Below the pieces are notes generated by a model, which was not told the DNA's origin, searched no databases, and worked only from the letters and a program-made list of their open reading frames with translations. From Mesorhizobium sp. (lineage in GTDB: Bacteria > Pseudomonadota > Alphaproteobacteria > Rhizobiales > Rhizobiaceae): DNA of 64,000 nt. The translations under genes were made by a program, and so were the position numbers. The stretch spans positions 2,934,001-2,998,000 of the forward strand of contig NZ_JAMLIG010000001.1 of assembly GCF_023954305.1 (NCBI RefSeq). Direction: 5' to 3'. Positions 22,970 to 31,855 of this stretch are shown here, in pieces. How positions within the stretch are numbered: the stretch's first letter is position 1; each line of letters starts with the position of its first letter.

Positions 22970-24208
22970 ATGGGCGACATGAATCTCGGGATGACGGAGA
23001 GGCTGAAGCCGATCCATGCGAAGGTCGCGGCGATGATCCGCGACGAGATCCTTCCGCTCGACGAGGAGTATCTGGCAGAGGTCGGGCGGGACGGTGACCG
23101 CTGGACGTTCACCAAGCGCCAGTCGGAGATCCTGGAGGGATTGAAGGCCAAGGCGCGCGAGCGCGGCCTGTGGAATTTCTGGCTGACCGATTCGGAAAGC
23201 GGCTACGGTCTGACCACCGTCGAATACGCCTATCTCGCCGAGGAAATGGGCAAAGCGCATATCGGCGCGGAAGTGTTCAACTGCTCGGCGCCCGACACCG
23301 GCAACATGGAAGTGCTCGAGCGATACGGTTCGCGCGAGCACAAGGAGAAGTGGCTGAAGCCGCTGCTCGACGGAAAGATCCGCTCCGCCTTCCTGATGAC
23401 CGAGCCCGACGTCGCGTCCTCGGACGCCACCAACATCTCGATGCGCTGCGAGCGCGACGGCGACGACTACGTGCTCAATGGCGAGAAATGGTGGTCGTCG
23501 GGGGCCGGCGATCCGCGCTGCGCCATCTATATCGTCATGGTGCGCACTTCGCATGAGGGGCCGAAGCACCAGCAGCACTCGATGATCCTCGTTCCCGCCG
23601 GCACGAAGGGCGTCACCAAGCTGCGCGCCATGCAGGTGTATGGCGAAGACGACGCGCCGCACGGCCACATGCACATGCGCTTCGAGAACGTCCGCGTGCC
23701 GGCGTCCAATCTGCTGGTCGCCGAAGGCAAGGGCTTCGAGATCTCGCAGGGCCGGCTCGGCCCCGGACGCATCCATCACTGCATGCGCGCCATCGGCCAG
23801 GCCGAGATGGCGCTGGAGCTGATGTGCCGCCGGTCGATGCGGCGCGAGGCTTTCGGCAAGCCGCTGGCGCAGCTCGGCGCCAACTACGACATCATCGCCG
23901 AGGCGCGCATGGAGATCGAGATGGCGCGGCTGCTCTGCCTCAAGGCGGCCTGGATGATGGACCAGGGCGACCGTGTCGCGGCGGCCCCGTGGATCAGCCA
24001 GATCAAGGTGGTTGCGCCGCGGGTCGCGCTCAAGGTGACCGACGAGGCCGTGCAGATGTTCGGCGCGCAGGGCATCAGCCAGGATACCCCGCTGGCGCGG
24101 TCTTGGACGCATCTGCGCACGTTGCGCCTCGCCGACGGGCCGGACGCGGTGCATCGCCGCCAGGTCGCCCGGCAGGAACTGAGGAAATACACGCAGGAGA
24201 AGGTGTGA
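22970..24208 (+). CDS. Acyl-CoA dehydrogenase, ACAD10/ACAD11-like (LvaC-like)
   Basis: The 412-residue flavoprotein has the acyl-CoA dehydrogenase fold. Segments MTEPDVASSDATNI, KWWSSGAG, FEISQGRLGPGRIHHCMR and LRLADGPDAVHRRQ closely match the dehydrogenase part of ACAD11/ACAD10. Members of that branch act on 4-phosphoacyl-CoA made by the partner kinase and release phosphate to give an enoyl-CoA. The ATG at 22970 is 1 nt after the tetR stop with a purine-rich upstream stretch; an ATG at 22979 is an alternative. It ends 2 nt before the next gene. Confidence 0.9.
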   Translation: MGDMNLGMTERLKPIHAKVAAMIRDEILPLDEEYLAEVGRDGDRWTFTKRQSEILEGLKAKARERGLWNFWLTDSESGYGLTTVEYAYLAEEMGKAHIGAEVFNCSAPDTGNMEVLERYGSREHKEKWLKPLLDGKIRSAFLMTEPDVASSDATNISMRCERDGDDYVLNGEKWWSSGAGDPRCAIYIVMVRTSHEGPKHQQHSMILVPAGTKGVTKLRAMQVYGEDDAPHGHMHMRFENVRVPASNLLVAEGKGFEISQGRLGPGRIHHCMRAIGQAEMALELMCRRSMRREAFGKPLAQLGANYDIIAEARMEIEMARLLCLKAAWMMDQGDRVAAAPWISQIKVVAPRVALKVTDEAVQMFGAQGISQDTPLARSWTHLRTLRLADGPDAVHRRQVARQELRKYTQEKV

Positions 24209-24210
24209 CG

Positions 24211-25179
24211 ATGAAGGCGATCGTCGCTCGCGAATTCGGCCCGATCGACAAGCTCGACTATGCCGACTGGCCGGACCCGGAAGCTACCGGGCGTACCGTC
24301 GTCATCGACGCCGAGGCGATCGGTGTCAACTACCCCGACGGCCTGCTCGTGCAGGGCCTCTACCAGTCCAAGCCGCCGACGCCGTTCATCCCGGGCATGG
24401 AAATGGCGGGCCGGGTGTCGGCCGTGGGCGAGGGCGTCACCCGGTTCAAGGTCGGCGACCGCGTCGTGTCGTTCACCCAGCTCGGCGCCTATGCCGAGAA
24501 GATCGCCGTCGACGAATCCTCTGTCGTGAAGCTTCCGGATGCGGTCTCGGCGGCGGATGCCTGCGCACTGATCTGCGGCTACGGCACCTCGCACCATGCG
24601 TTGAAGCAGCGCGCGCAATTGAAGCCCGGCGAGACGCTCGCCGTGCTGGGCGCCGCCGGCGCGACGGGACTCGCGGCCATCCAGATCGGCAAGATCATGG
24701 GCGCGAAGGTGATCGCCGTCGCCTCGACGCCGGAGAAGCGCGAGATCGCAAAGGCCGCCGGCGCCGATATCACGCTCGGCTACGAAAACCTCAAGGATAC
24801 GCTGAAGGAGGCGACCGCGGGCAAGGGCGTCGACGTCGGCTACGACCCGGTCGGCGGGGACGCCTTCGACACCCTGGCGCGGTCGATGGCATGGAACGGC
24901 CGCTTGCTCGTCATCGGCTTCACCTCGGGCCGGATTCCGCAGTTTCCCGTCAACCTTGCCCTGGTGAAGGGCTTCAGCGTCGTCGGCGTGTTCTGGGGCA
25001 CCTTTACGCAGAAGGAACCGGCCGCCCACGAGGAGAACATGCGCGAACTGGTCGGCTGGCTGCTGGCCGGCAAGCTCAAGCCGGTGATCGAGGGCACCTA
25101 TCCACTGGCCGAGGCCCGCGAGGTGCTGACGCGCATCCACAACCGCGCCGCAACCGGCAAGCTGATCCTCAGGCCGTAG
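24211..25179 (+). CDS. NADPH:quinone reductase-like MDR oxidoreductase
   Basis: A 322-residue medium-chain reductase without the zinc-binding cysteines, of the quinone oxidoreductase/enoyl reductase type. The cofactor loop is visible as VLGAAGATGLAAIQIGK (about residues 146-162), with an N-terminal GroES-like fold (GVNYPDGLLVQGLYQ). It would use NADPH to reduce an enone or enoyl-CoA. It lies 2 nt after the dehydrogenase gene and 11 nt before the next MDR gene. Confidence 0.87.
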   Translation: MKAIVAREFGPIDKLDYADWPDPEATGRTVVIDAEAIGVNYPDGLLVQGLYQSKPPTPFIPGMEMAGRVSAVGEGVTRFKVGDRVVSFTQLGAYAEKIAVDESSVVKLPDAVSAADACALICGYGTSHHALKQRAQLKPGETLAVLGAAGATGLAAIQIGKIMGAKVIAVASTPEKREIAKAAGADITLGYENLKDTLKEATAGKGVDVGYDPVGGDAFDTLARSMAWNGRLLVIGFTSGRIPQFPVNLALVKGFSVVGVFWGTFTQKEPAAHEENMRELVGWLLAGKLKPVIEGTYPLAEAREVLTRIHNRAATGKLILRP

Positions 25180-25190
25180 GAAACCGGACG

Positions 25191-26231
25191 ATGACGCTCC
25201 CAGCCACGATGCGCGCGCTCCTGCTCAACGAGGACGGTTTCGCCGCCCGGCCGTCCGGCTCGGTGCTGGAGGCAATGGAGCCCTATGTCACCCCGGCCGA
25301 GATCCCGGTACCGGCGCCAGGCGAGGGCGAGGTGCTGGTCAAGATGTCGATCGCCTCGATCAACCCGTCCGACGTGATGTTCATCAAGGGCATGTATGGT
25401 CATGCGCGTCAGAAGGGACGGCCCGCCGGCTTCGAGGGCGTCGGCACGGTCGTCGCCTCCGGCGGGGGCGAACTCGCCGACAGCCTGGTCGGCAAGCGCA
25501 TTTCGTGCGTCACCGGCGGCTCCGGCTGGGGCACGTGGGCGGAGTATTCGGTCGCCAACGCGGCGGGCTGCATCGCCCTGATCGACGGTGTCAAGGATGT
25601 CGACGGCGCAGCGATGATCGTCAATCCGCTAACGGCGCTGGCGATGTTCGACATCGTGCGCCAGGAGGGCGAGAAGGCCTTCATCCTCACCGCCGCCGCC
25701 AGCCAGCTGTGCAAGCTGATCATGAACCTTGCCCGCGAGGAGGGCTTCCGCCCGATCGCCATCGTCAGGCGCGACGACCAGATCCCGCTCCTGATGGAAG
25801 AAGGGGCGGCCGTGGTGCTCAATGCCACCGCGCCGGACTTCGCCAAGCGGCTCGCCGAGGTGTGCCGGGCGGAGAAGCCGCGCATCTTCCTCGATGCCGT
25901 CACCGGTCCGCTTGCCGGCCAGATCTTCGCCGCGATGCCGCGCCGCGCGCGTTGGATCGTCTACGGCCGGCTCGATGCCGCCACGACGCCGATCCCCGAG
26001 CCGGGACAGCTCATCTTCATGGGCAAGCGCATCGAGGGATTCTGGCTGACCGAATGGAAGCGCACGGCCGACAAGGCACGCAACGACGCCGCCAATCGCG
26101 AAGCGCAGATGCGTTTCGCGGACGGGAGGTGGTCGACCGACGTGACCGCCATCGTGCCGCTGTCCGAGGCGATGAGGAGGGTGCCTGAAGAACTGGCCAA
26201 ACCGAACGGAAAGGTCTTCATCGCGCCATAG
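25191..26231 (+). CDS. MDR-family oxidoreductase
   Basis: A 346-residue medium-chain dehydrogenase/reductase, only distantly like its upstream neighbour. The GroES-like half has INPSDVMFIKGMYG and the Rossmann half a less usual cofactor region (ILTAAASQLCKLIMNLAREE, near residue 165) lacking a classical GxGxxG. A late segment (MGKRIEGFWLTEW) is seen in trans-2-enoyl reductase-like MDRs. It ends the tetR arm; a promoter for livH follows. Confidence 0.83.
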   Translation: MTLPATMRALLLNEDGFAARPSGSVLEAMEPYVTPAEIPVPAPGEGEVLVKMSIASINPSDVMFIKGMYGHARQKGRPAGFEGVGTVVASGGGELADSLVGKRISCVTGGSGWGTWAEYSVANAAGCIALIDGVKDVDGAAMIVNPLTALAMFDIVRQEGEKAFILTAAASQLCKLIMNLAREEGFRPIAIVRRDDQIPLLMEEGAAVVLNATAPDFAKRLAEVCRAEKPRIFLDAVTGPLAGQIFAAMPRRARWIVYGRLDAATTPIPEPGQLIFMGKRIEGFWLTEWKRTADKARNDAANREAQMRFADGRWSTDVTAIVPLSEAMRRVPEELAKPNGKVFIAP

Positions 26232-26253
26232 ACTGCGAGTGAATGTACGCGGC

Positions 26254-26281
26254 TTGTGCTGGGGGCATGGCCGTCTATAGT
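26254..26281 (+). promoter_or_regulatory. Candidate promoter of the liv operon
   Basis: TTGTGC (26254-26259), 16-nt spacer, TATAGT (26276-26281), followed about 50 nt later by a strong GGAGGAG ribosome binding site and the livH start. Read by eye; matches to consensus are good. Confidence 0.5.
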
Positions 26282-26329
26282 CGAACCAAACACGGCAAAA
26301 GACCGTGAAGACATGGGAGGAGAGCGTCC

Positions 26330-27205
26330 TTGGACGTATTGCAGCTCTTTGTGAGCGGCCTTGCGAACGGCTGTGTCTATGGCCTCATCGCACTCGGATT
26401 TGTGCTCATCTACAAGGCCACCGAAGCGGTCAATTTCGCCCAGGGCGATTTCATGATGCTCGGCGCGTTCATAACGCTCGGGCTTACCAACGAACAGTTC
26501 TGGGGTCTGCCCTTCTGGATCTCGGTGCCGATCGCGATCGCCGCGATGGGCGTATTCGGCTATCTGATCGACATGATCGTGCTGCGGCGCATGTTCGGCC
26601 AGTCGCAGATTGCCATCGTCATCCTTACCATCGCCATGGGCTTCGTGCTGCGCTTCGCCGCGGGCCTGATCTGGGGCAACGAGCCGATCGCGCTCGAGTC
26701 TCCCATCGCCGGCAAGGACGTGCGCTTCGGCGGTCTGGTCCTCGGCCTCGACGAGATCGTGGTGATCGCGGTCACGGTGATCTCGACCATCCTGCTCTAT
26801 TTCTTCTTCAACGTGACCAAGCTCGGCGTCGCGATGCAGGCTGCCTCGCAGAACCAACTCGCCGCTTACTATATGGGCATCCCGGTCAAGCGGGTGCATT
26901 CGCTGATCTGGGCGGTGGCCGGAATGGTCGCGGCGGTCGCCGGCATCCTGTTCGCCTCGAAGGGCTCGATCGATCCGTCGATCGGCCTGCTCGGCATCAA
27001 GGCCTTCGCGGCGGCCGTCATCGGCGGCTTCGGGTCGCTGCCTGGCGCGCTGCTCGGCGGCATCATCGTCGGGCTGATCGAGCCGTTCGCCTCCTATTAC
27101 ATTGCCGCCGGCTATTCGCAGATCATGCCCTATCTGCTGCTCTTCCTGATCCTGGTGTTCAGGCCGCACGGCATCCTCGCCCAGATCCACCGGAAGAAGG
27201 TGTGA
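26330..27205 (+). CDS. livH: Branched-chain amino acid-type ABC transporter permease
   Basis: The 291-residue protein is one of two inner-membrane permeases of a LivHMGF-type importer. About eight hydrophobic helices are visible, with the LivH signatures ANGCVYGLIALGFVLIYK at the N-terminus and FAAAVIGGFGSLPGALLGG near residue 225. The start is a TTG at 26330 with GGAGGAG 7 nt upstream. With an acyl-CoA ligase in the operon, the cargo is more likely an organic acid than leucine. Confidence 0.93.
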   Translation: MDVLQLFVSGLANGCVYGLIALGFVLIYKATEAVNFAQGDFMMLGAFITLGLTNEQFWGLPFWISVPIAIAAMGVFGYLIDMIVLRRMFGQSQIAIVILTIAMGFVLRFAAGLIWGNEPIALESPIAGKDVRFGGLVLGLDEIVVIAVTVISTILLYFFFNVTKLGVAMQAASQNQLAAYYMGIPVKRVHSLIWAVAGMVAAVAGILFASKGSIDPSIGLLGIKAFAAAVIGGFGSLPGALLGGIIVGLIEPFASYYIAAGYSQIMPYLLLFLILVFRPHGILAQIHRKKV

Positions 27206-27209
27206 AGCC

Positions 27210-28307
27210 ATGCGCACCGTCTTCAAGACCACCTACGACGCCGACATCAACCTCTTCCGCCACGGCGCGCAGGCCTTCTGGTACCTGTCGCTGCTGGCGC
27301 TGATGATCGTCCTGCCCTTCGTCCTGTCGGATTTCGCCATCGGCGAGATGACCAACGTGCTGATCTGGGCGATCGCCGGCATGGGGCTGATGATCCTGGT
27401 CGGCCAGACCGGCCAGGCGAGCCTCGGCCATGCCGCCTTCCTCGCCGTCGGCTGCTACGCCAACGTGCTGCTGCAGGAGCGGCTGGGCCTGCCCTTCATC
27501 GTCGCCCTGCCGCTGGCCGGACTCATTGCCGGGCTGGCGGGTGTGGCGCTGGCAATCCCGACGTCGAAGCTGCACGGCATCTATCTGGCGATCGCGACGC
27601 TCGCCGTGTCCATCCTGGTCGACGACCTGATCGTCATCGCCGAGCCGCTCACCGGCGGCATCAACGGGCTGCTCGCGCCGACGATCGACATCTTCGGCAT
27701 CCAGTTCGACCGCTACGGCACGCCGGTCAGGTTCTACGGCCTGATCCTGTTCGTCACCGTGCTGGTGGTACTGGCCTACCGCAACATCCAGCGCTCGCCG
27801 CTCGGCCGCTCCTTCGCCGCGGTGCGCGACTCCGAAATCTCGGCGCAGGCGATGGGCGTCAACGTGGCGCGCACCAAGGCGGTCGCCTTCGGCATCTCCA
27901 CCGCGATCACCGGGCTCGCCGGCGCGCTGATGGGCCACTTCGCCGGCATCTTCAACAACGAGACCTTCACCATCATCATCTCGATCCAGATGCTGCTGAT
28001 GATCGTCATCGGCGGGTTGGGCTCCATCCACGGTGCCTTCTTCGGCGCGGTCGTCATCGCGCTCCTGCCGCAGGCGATCGCCCGGGTGCGCGACGGCATC
28101 GGAGCCCTGACCGGCACCTCCATTGCCATTCCAGGCATGGAGTCCGCCGTCTTCGGCGCGATCCTGATCCTGTTCATCCTGTTCGAGCCGATGGGCATCT
28201 ACGGCCGCTGGCTGAAGATCCGCACCTATTTCGAGCTGTTCCCCTTCTACCGCCGCGACATGTTCCGCCGGCAGCGGAGCTACCTGAAGACGGAGCGCAT
28301 GCGATGA
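27210..28307 (+). CDS. livM: Branched-chain amino acid-type ABC transporter permease
   Basis: A 365-residue LivM-type permease with about ten helices and the signatures GQTGQASLGHAAFLAVG (about residues 68-84) and VIGGLGSIHGAFFGA. The C-terminal extension of about 50 residues (FELFPFYRRDMFRRQRSYLK) is basic and probably cytoplasmic. It begins 4 nt after livH and overlaps livG by 4 nt. Confidence 0.93.
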   Translation: MRTVFKTTYDADINLFRHGAQAFWYLSLLALMIVLPFVLSDFAIGEMTNVLIWAIAGMGLMILVGQTGQASLGHAAFLAVGCYANVLLQERLGLPFIVALPLAGLIAGLAGVALAIPTSKLHGIYLAIATLAVSILVDDLIVIAEPLTGGINGLLAPTIDIFGIQFDRYGTPVRFYGLILFVTVLVVLAYRNIQRSPLGRSFAAVRDSEISAQAMGVNVARTKAVAFGISTAITGLAGALMGHFAGIFNNETFTIIISIQMLLMIVIGGLGSIHGAFFGAVVIALLPQAIARVRDGIGALTGTSIAIPGMESAVFGAILILFILFEPMGIYGRWLKIRTYFELFPFYRRDMFRRQRSYLKTERMR

Positions 28308-29089
28308 GCCTGCTGGAAGTCGAGAACGTCACGCTCAAGTTCGGCGGCGTCACAGCCGTCAACAACGTCTCCTTCTCGGTCGAGGAGGGCGAGGTTTTCG
28401 CGCTTGTCGGTCCTAACGGCGCCGGCAAGTCGACGCTGTTCAATCTCGTCTCGCGCTTCTACGACCCGGTCGCCGGCGACATCCGCTTCGCCGGCGAATC
28501 GATCCTGAAGAAGGCGCCGCACGAGATCGCCAGGCTCGGCATCGCGCGCACATTCCAGAACATCGAACTGTTCGAACAGGCGACAGTGCTGCAGAACCTC
28601 CTGGTTGGCCGCCACCGCCACAGGCGCGGCAACATGTTCACCGAGACGCTGTTCACGCCCTTCGTGCGGCAAGAGGAGCGGCGGCACCGCGAGGCGGTGG
28701 AGAAGGTCATCGACTTCCTCGACCTGCAGCCCTACCGCGAGAAATACATCGCCGGCCTGCCCTATGGCGTGCGCAAGGTGGTCGAGATGGGCCGGGCTCT
28801 CGCGATCGAGCCGCGCCTGCTGCTGCTCGACGAGCCGGCCTCCGGCCTGTCGGTCGAGGAGACGCAGGACGTCGCCTTCTGGGTCGAGGACATCAAGACG
28901 CAGATGGGCGTCACCGTGCTCATGGTCGAGCACGACATGCATCTGGTCGCCTCCGTGTCCGACCGCGTCATGGCGCTCGCCGACGGCAAGACGCTGGCGA
29001 TCGGCACGGCGCAGGAAGTGCAGAACCATCCGAAAGTGATCGAGGCCTATATCGGCGTCGCCGACGAGAACGAGAGGGTGGTCGCATGA
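28304..29089 (+). CDS. livG: Branched-chain amino acid-type ABC transporter ATPase
   Basis: A 261-residue nucleotide-binding subunit with Walker A (GPNGAGKST, about 37-45), Walker B (LLLLDEPASGLS) and the H-loop (VEHDMH). The signature region (LPYGVRKVVEMGRAL) departs from the usual LSGGQ but is normal for LivG. Overlaps both neighbours by 4 nt. Confidence 0.94.
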   Translation: MSLLEVENVTLKFGGVTAVNNVSFSVEEGEVFALVGPNGAGKSTLFNLVSRFYDPVAGDIRFAGESILKKAPHEIARLGIARTFQNIELFEQATVLQNLLVGRHRHRRGNMFTETLFTPFVRQEERRHREAVEKVIDFLDLQPYREKYIAGLPYGVRKVVEMGRALAIEPRLLLLDEPASGLSVEETQDVAFWVEDIKTQMGVTVLMVEHDMHLVASVSDRVMALADGKTLAIGTAQEVQNHPKVIEAYIGVADENERVVA

Positions 29090-29895
29090 TGCTGCAGCAG
29101 GCGATCAGTCCGGCATCGGCCGTGGCGGAAACGGTTCTGTCCATCCGCAACCTCGAGAGCTACTACGGGCCGATCATGGCCATCCGGGGCGTCAGCCTGG
29201 ACGTCCGCCAGGGCCAGATCGTCACCGTGCTCGGCGCCAACGGCGCCGGCAAGACGACGCTGCTCAAGACCATCTCGGGCGTGATGAGCCCGGAGAAGGG
29301 CGAGATCTTGTACGGCGGCCGAAACATCGCCGGCGAAGAGCCGGACCGGATCGTCAAGGCCGGCATCGTGCACGTGCCGGAAGGGCGGGAGGTCTTCCCT
29401 CTTCTCACCGTCGAGGAGAACCTTCGCATGGGGTCCTTCGTGCGCAGCGACAAGGCGGGCATCAGGGCCGACGAGGAGATGGTCTACGGCTATTTCCCGA
29501 TCCTCGCCGAACGGCGCCGCCAGGCGGCGGGCACGCTGTCGGGCGGCCAGCAGCAGATGCTGGCCATCGCGCGCGGCCTGATGGCGCGGCCGAAGCTGAT
29601 GCTGCTCGACGAGCCCTCGCTTGGCCTGTCGCCCCTCCTGGTGAAGGAGATTTTCACCATCATCCGGCGCCTCAACCGCGAGCAGGGCGTGACGATGATG
29701 CTGGTCGAGCAGAACGCCAAGGTGGCGCTCGAGGTCGCCGACTACGGCTATGTCATGGAACTCGGTCGCATCGTCATGGCCGACACATCGGCGCGGCTGC
29801 TGGCGTCCAAGGACGTGCAGGAATTCTATCTCGGCGTCCAGGGCGAGACGCAGCGCGGCCAGAAGCGCTGGAAGCAGAAGAAGACCTGGCGATGA
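29086..29895 (+). CDS. livF: Branched-chain amino acid-type ABC transporter ATPase
   Basis: A 269-residue second ATPase with Walker A (GANGAGKTT, about 55-63), signature LSGGQQQMLAIARGL, Walker B (LMLLDEPSLGLS) and H-loop (VEQNAK). It has an N-terminal extension of about 15 residues and a lysine-rich tail (KRWKQKKTWR) relative to common LivF proteins. Followed 28 nt later by the ligase gene. Confidence 0.94.
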   Translation: MMLQQAISPASAVAETVLSIRNLESYYGPIMAIRGVSLDVRQGQIVTVLGANGAGKTTLLKTISGVMSPEKGEILYGGRNIAGEEPDRIVKAGIVHVPEGREVFPLLTVEENLRMGSFVRSDKAGIRADEEMVYGYFPILAERRRQAAGTLSGGQQQMLAIARGLMARPKLMLLDEPSLGLSPLLVKEIFTIIRRLNREQGVTMMLVEQNAKVALEVADYGYVMELGRIVMADTSARLLASKDVQEFYLGVQGETQRGQKRWKQKKTWR

Positions 29896-29923
29896 ACGGG
29901 TCGGATAGGAAAGGGAGGACAGC

Positions 29924-31825
29924 ATGACGATCGTCGGCAAGATCCCGCCGCAGCGGACGCTCAACGGCCACTCCTTCAACGAGGACATGTCGCGCGGGCC
30001 GTTCTTCTTCGACGGCTGCGACACGCTGCCGAAGCTGTTCCGCGAAAGCTGCAAGCGGAACGGCCAGAGGATCGCGCACCGCGAGAAGGATTACGGCATC
30101 TGGCTGTCCTACTCGTGGAGCGAGTTTTACGATAACGCGCGGCTGATCGGGCTGGGGCTCCTCTCGCTCGGCCTGAAGCGCGGCGAGGTCGTGTCGATCC
30201 TGTCCGAAGACAACAAGGAATGGCTCTACACCGATCTCGGCACGCAGTGCGTCGGGGGCATCGCGTCCGGCGTCTACACCACCGATTCCGCCGCGCAGCT
30301 CAAATATCTTGTCAACGATTCCGACAGCCGCTTTCTCTTCGTCGAGAATGACGAGCAGCTCGACAAATATCTCTCCGTCCGCGACGAGATGCCGGGCCTC
30401 GCCTGGGTGATCGTCCTCGACCGCGAAGGGCTGCACGGCTTCTCCGACGACCGCGTCATCTTCCTTGAAGACCTCTACCGGATCGGGCGCGAATTCCTGA
30501 AGCAGAACCCGAGCCGGTTCGAGGAGGAGATCGCGAATTCGTCGGCCAAGGACACTGCGATCCTGGTCTACACATCGGGCACGACCGGCCCGCCCAAGGG
30601 GGCGATGATCAGCCACGAGAACATCATCGTCTCGATCATCGGCGCGGCGACGACGCTGCCGGTGACGGATGCCGACGAGCAGGTCTGCTTCCTGCCGCTC
30701 TGCCACATCCTCGAGCGGCTGATCACCGGCTTCATCCCGATCGGGTTCGGCTCGACGGTCAATTTCGCCGAAAGCCCCGAGACCGTGTTCGACAATGTGC
30801 GCGAGGTCTCCCCGCACGTCTTCACCGCGGTGCCGCGCGTCTGGGAAAAGGTCTATTCGCGCATCACCATCATGGCGAACGAGGCGACAAGCCTCGGCAA
30901 GCTCGCCTACCGCATGGCGGTGGCGACCGGTATGAAGCGCGGGCTGCTGATGGAGGAGGGCAGGGCGGTGCCGCTCGGCACCCGTCTCGCCTATGCGTTC
31001 TGGGATTTCGCGGTGCTGAAGAACCTGCGCCGGATGATCGGTCTCGACCGGTTGCGTCGCGGTACCACGGGCGCCGCGCCGATCTCGCCCGATCTGCTGC
31101 GCTGGTACCGGGCGATCGGCGTCACCGTGCTCGAAGGCTACGGCATGACCGAGAGCTCGGGCGTCATCTCGGTCAACGTCATGGACGACTACAAGACCGG
31201 CAGCATCGGCAAGGTGGTGCCGGGCGGCGAGGTCAGGATCGCGCCGGACGGCGAGATCCTCTATCGCGGCGCCAACGTCTTCAAGGGCTACTGGAACAAG
31301 CCGGAGAAGACCGCCGAGACCATCACCGAGGACGGCTGGCTCAAGACCGGCGACGTCGGCCGCATCGACAACCAGGGCTTCCTGACGATCACCGGCCGGG
31401 CCAAGGACATCATCATCACGGCAGGCGGCAAGAACATCACCCCGGCCGAGATCGAGAACCGGCTGAAGTTCTCGCCCTACATCTCCGACGCGGTGGTGAT
31501 CGGCGACAAACGCAAGTTCCTCTCCTGCCTCGTCATGATCGACCAGGAGAATGTCGAGAAGTTCGCCCAGGACAACAAGGTGCCGTTCTCCGACTTCCGC
31601 TCGCTGTGCGCCACCAGGGAAGTGCGCGACCTGATCGGAGGGGTGATCGAGGAAACGAACCGGGAGTTCGCCCGGGTCGAGCAAATCAAGGATTTCCGCT
31701 TGATCGATGTGCTGTTGACCGCAGAAGATGAGGAACTGACAGCCACGATGAAGCTGAAACGCAGCTTCGTTGAGACGAAACACAAGAAGCTGATCGACGA
31801 GATGTACGGCAAGGATGCCGGATAG
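29924..31825 (+). CDS. Long-chain acyl-CoA synthetase-like AMP-forming ligase
   Basis: A 633-residue ANL-superfamily ligase of the long-chain (FadD15-like) branch, which activates a carboxylic acid to its CoA thioester with ATP. Visible are the P-loop YTSGTTGPPKGAM (from about 216), GYGMTESSG, and the hinge LKTGDVGRID. It sits between livF and the binding-protein gene, so uptake and activation are co-produced. This placement points to an acid substrate for the transporter. Confidence 0.92.
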   Translation: MTIVGKIPPQRTLNGHSFNEDMSRGPFFFDGCDTLPKLFRESCKRNGQRIAHREKDYGIWLSYSWSEFYDNARLIGLGLLSLGLKRGEVVSILSEDNKEWLYTDLGTQCVGGIASGVYTTDSAAQLKYLVNDSDSRFLFVENDEQLDKYLSVRDEMPGLAWVIVLDREGLHGFSDDRVIFLEDLYRIGREFLKQNPSRFEEEIANSSAKDTAILVYTSGTTGPPKGAMISHENIIVSIIGAATTLPVTDADEQVCFLPLCHILERLITGFIPIGFGSTVNFAESPETVFDNVREVSPHVFTAVPRVWEKVYSRITIMANEATSLGKLAYRMAVATGMKRGLLMEEGRAVPLGTRLAYAFWDFAVLKNLRRMIGLDRLRRGTTGAAPISPDLLRWYRAIGVTVLEGYGMTESSGVISVNVMDDYKTGSIGKVVPGGEVRIAPDGEILYRGANVFKGYWNKPEKTAETITEDGWLKTGDVGRIDNQGFLTITGRAKDIIITAGGKNITPAEIENRLKFSPYISDAVVIGDKRKFLSCLVMIDQENVEKFAQDNKVPFSDFRSLCATREVRDLIGGVIEETNREFARVEQIKDFRLIDVLLTAEDEELTATMKLKRSFVETKHKKLIDEMYGKDAG

Positions 31826-31855
31826 CTCGGGACAGAAAAACCAGGAGGAAACCAC

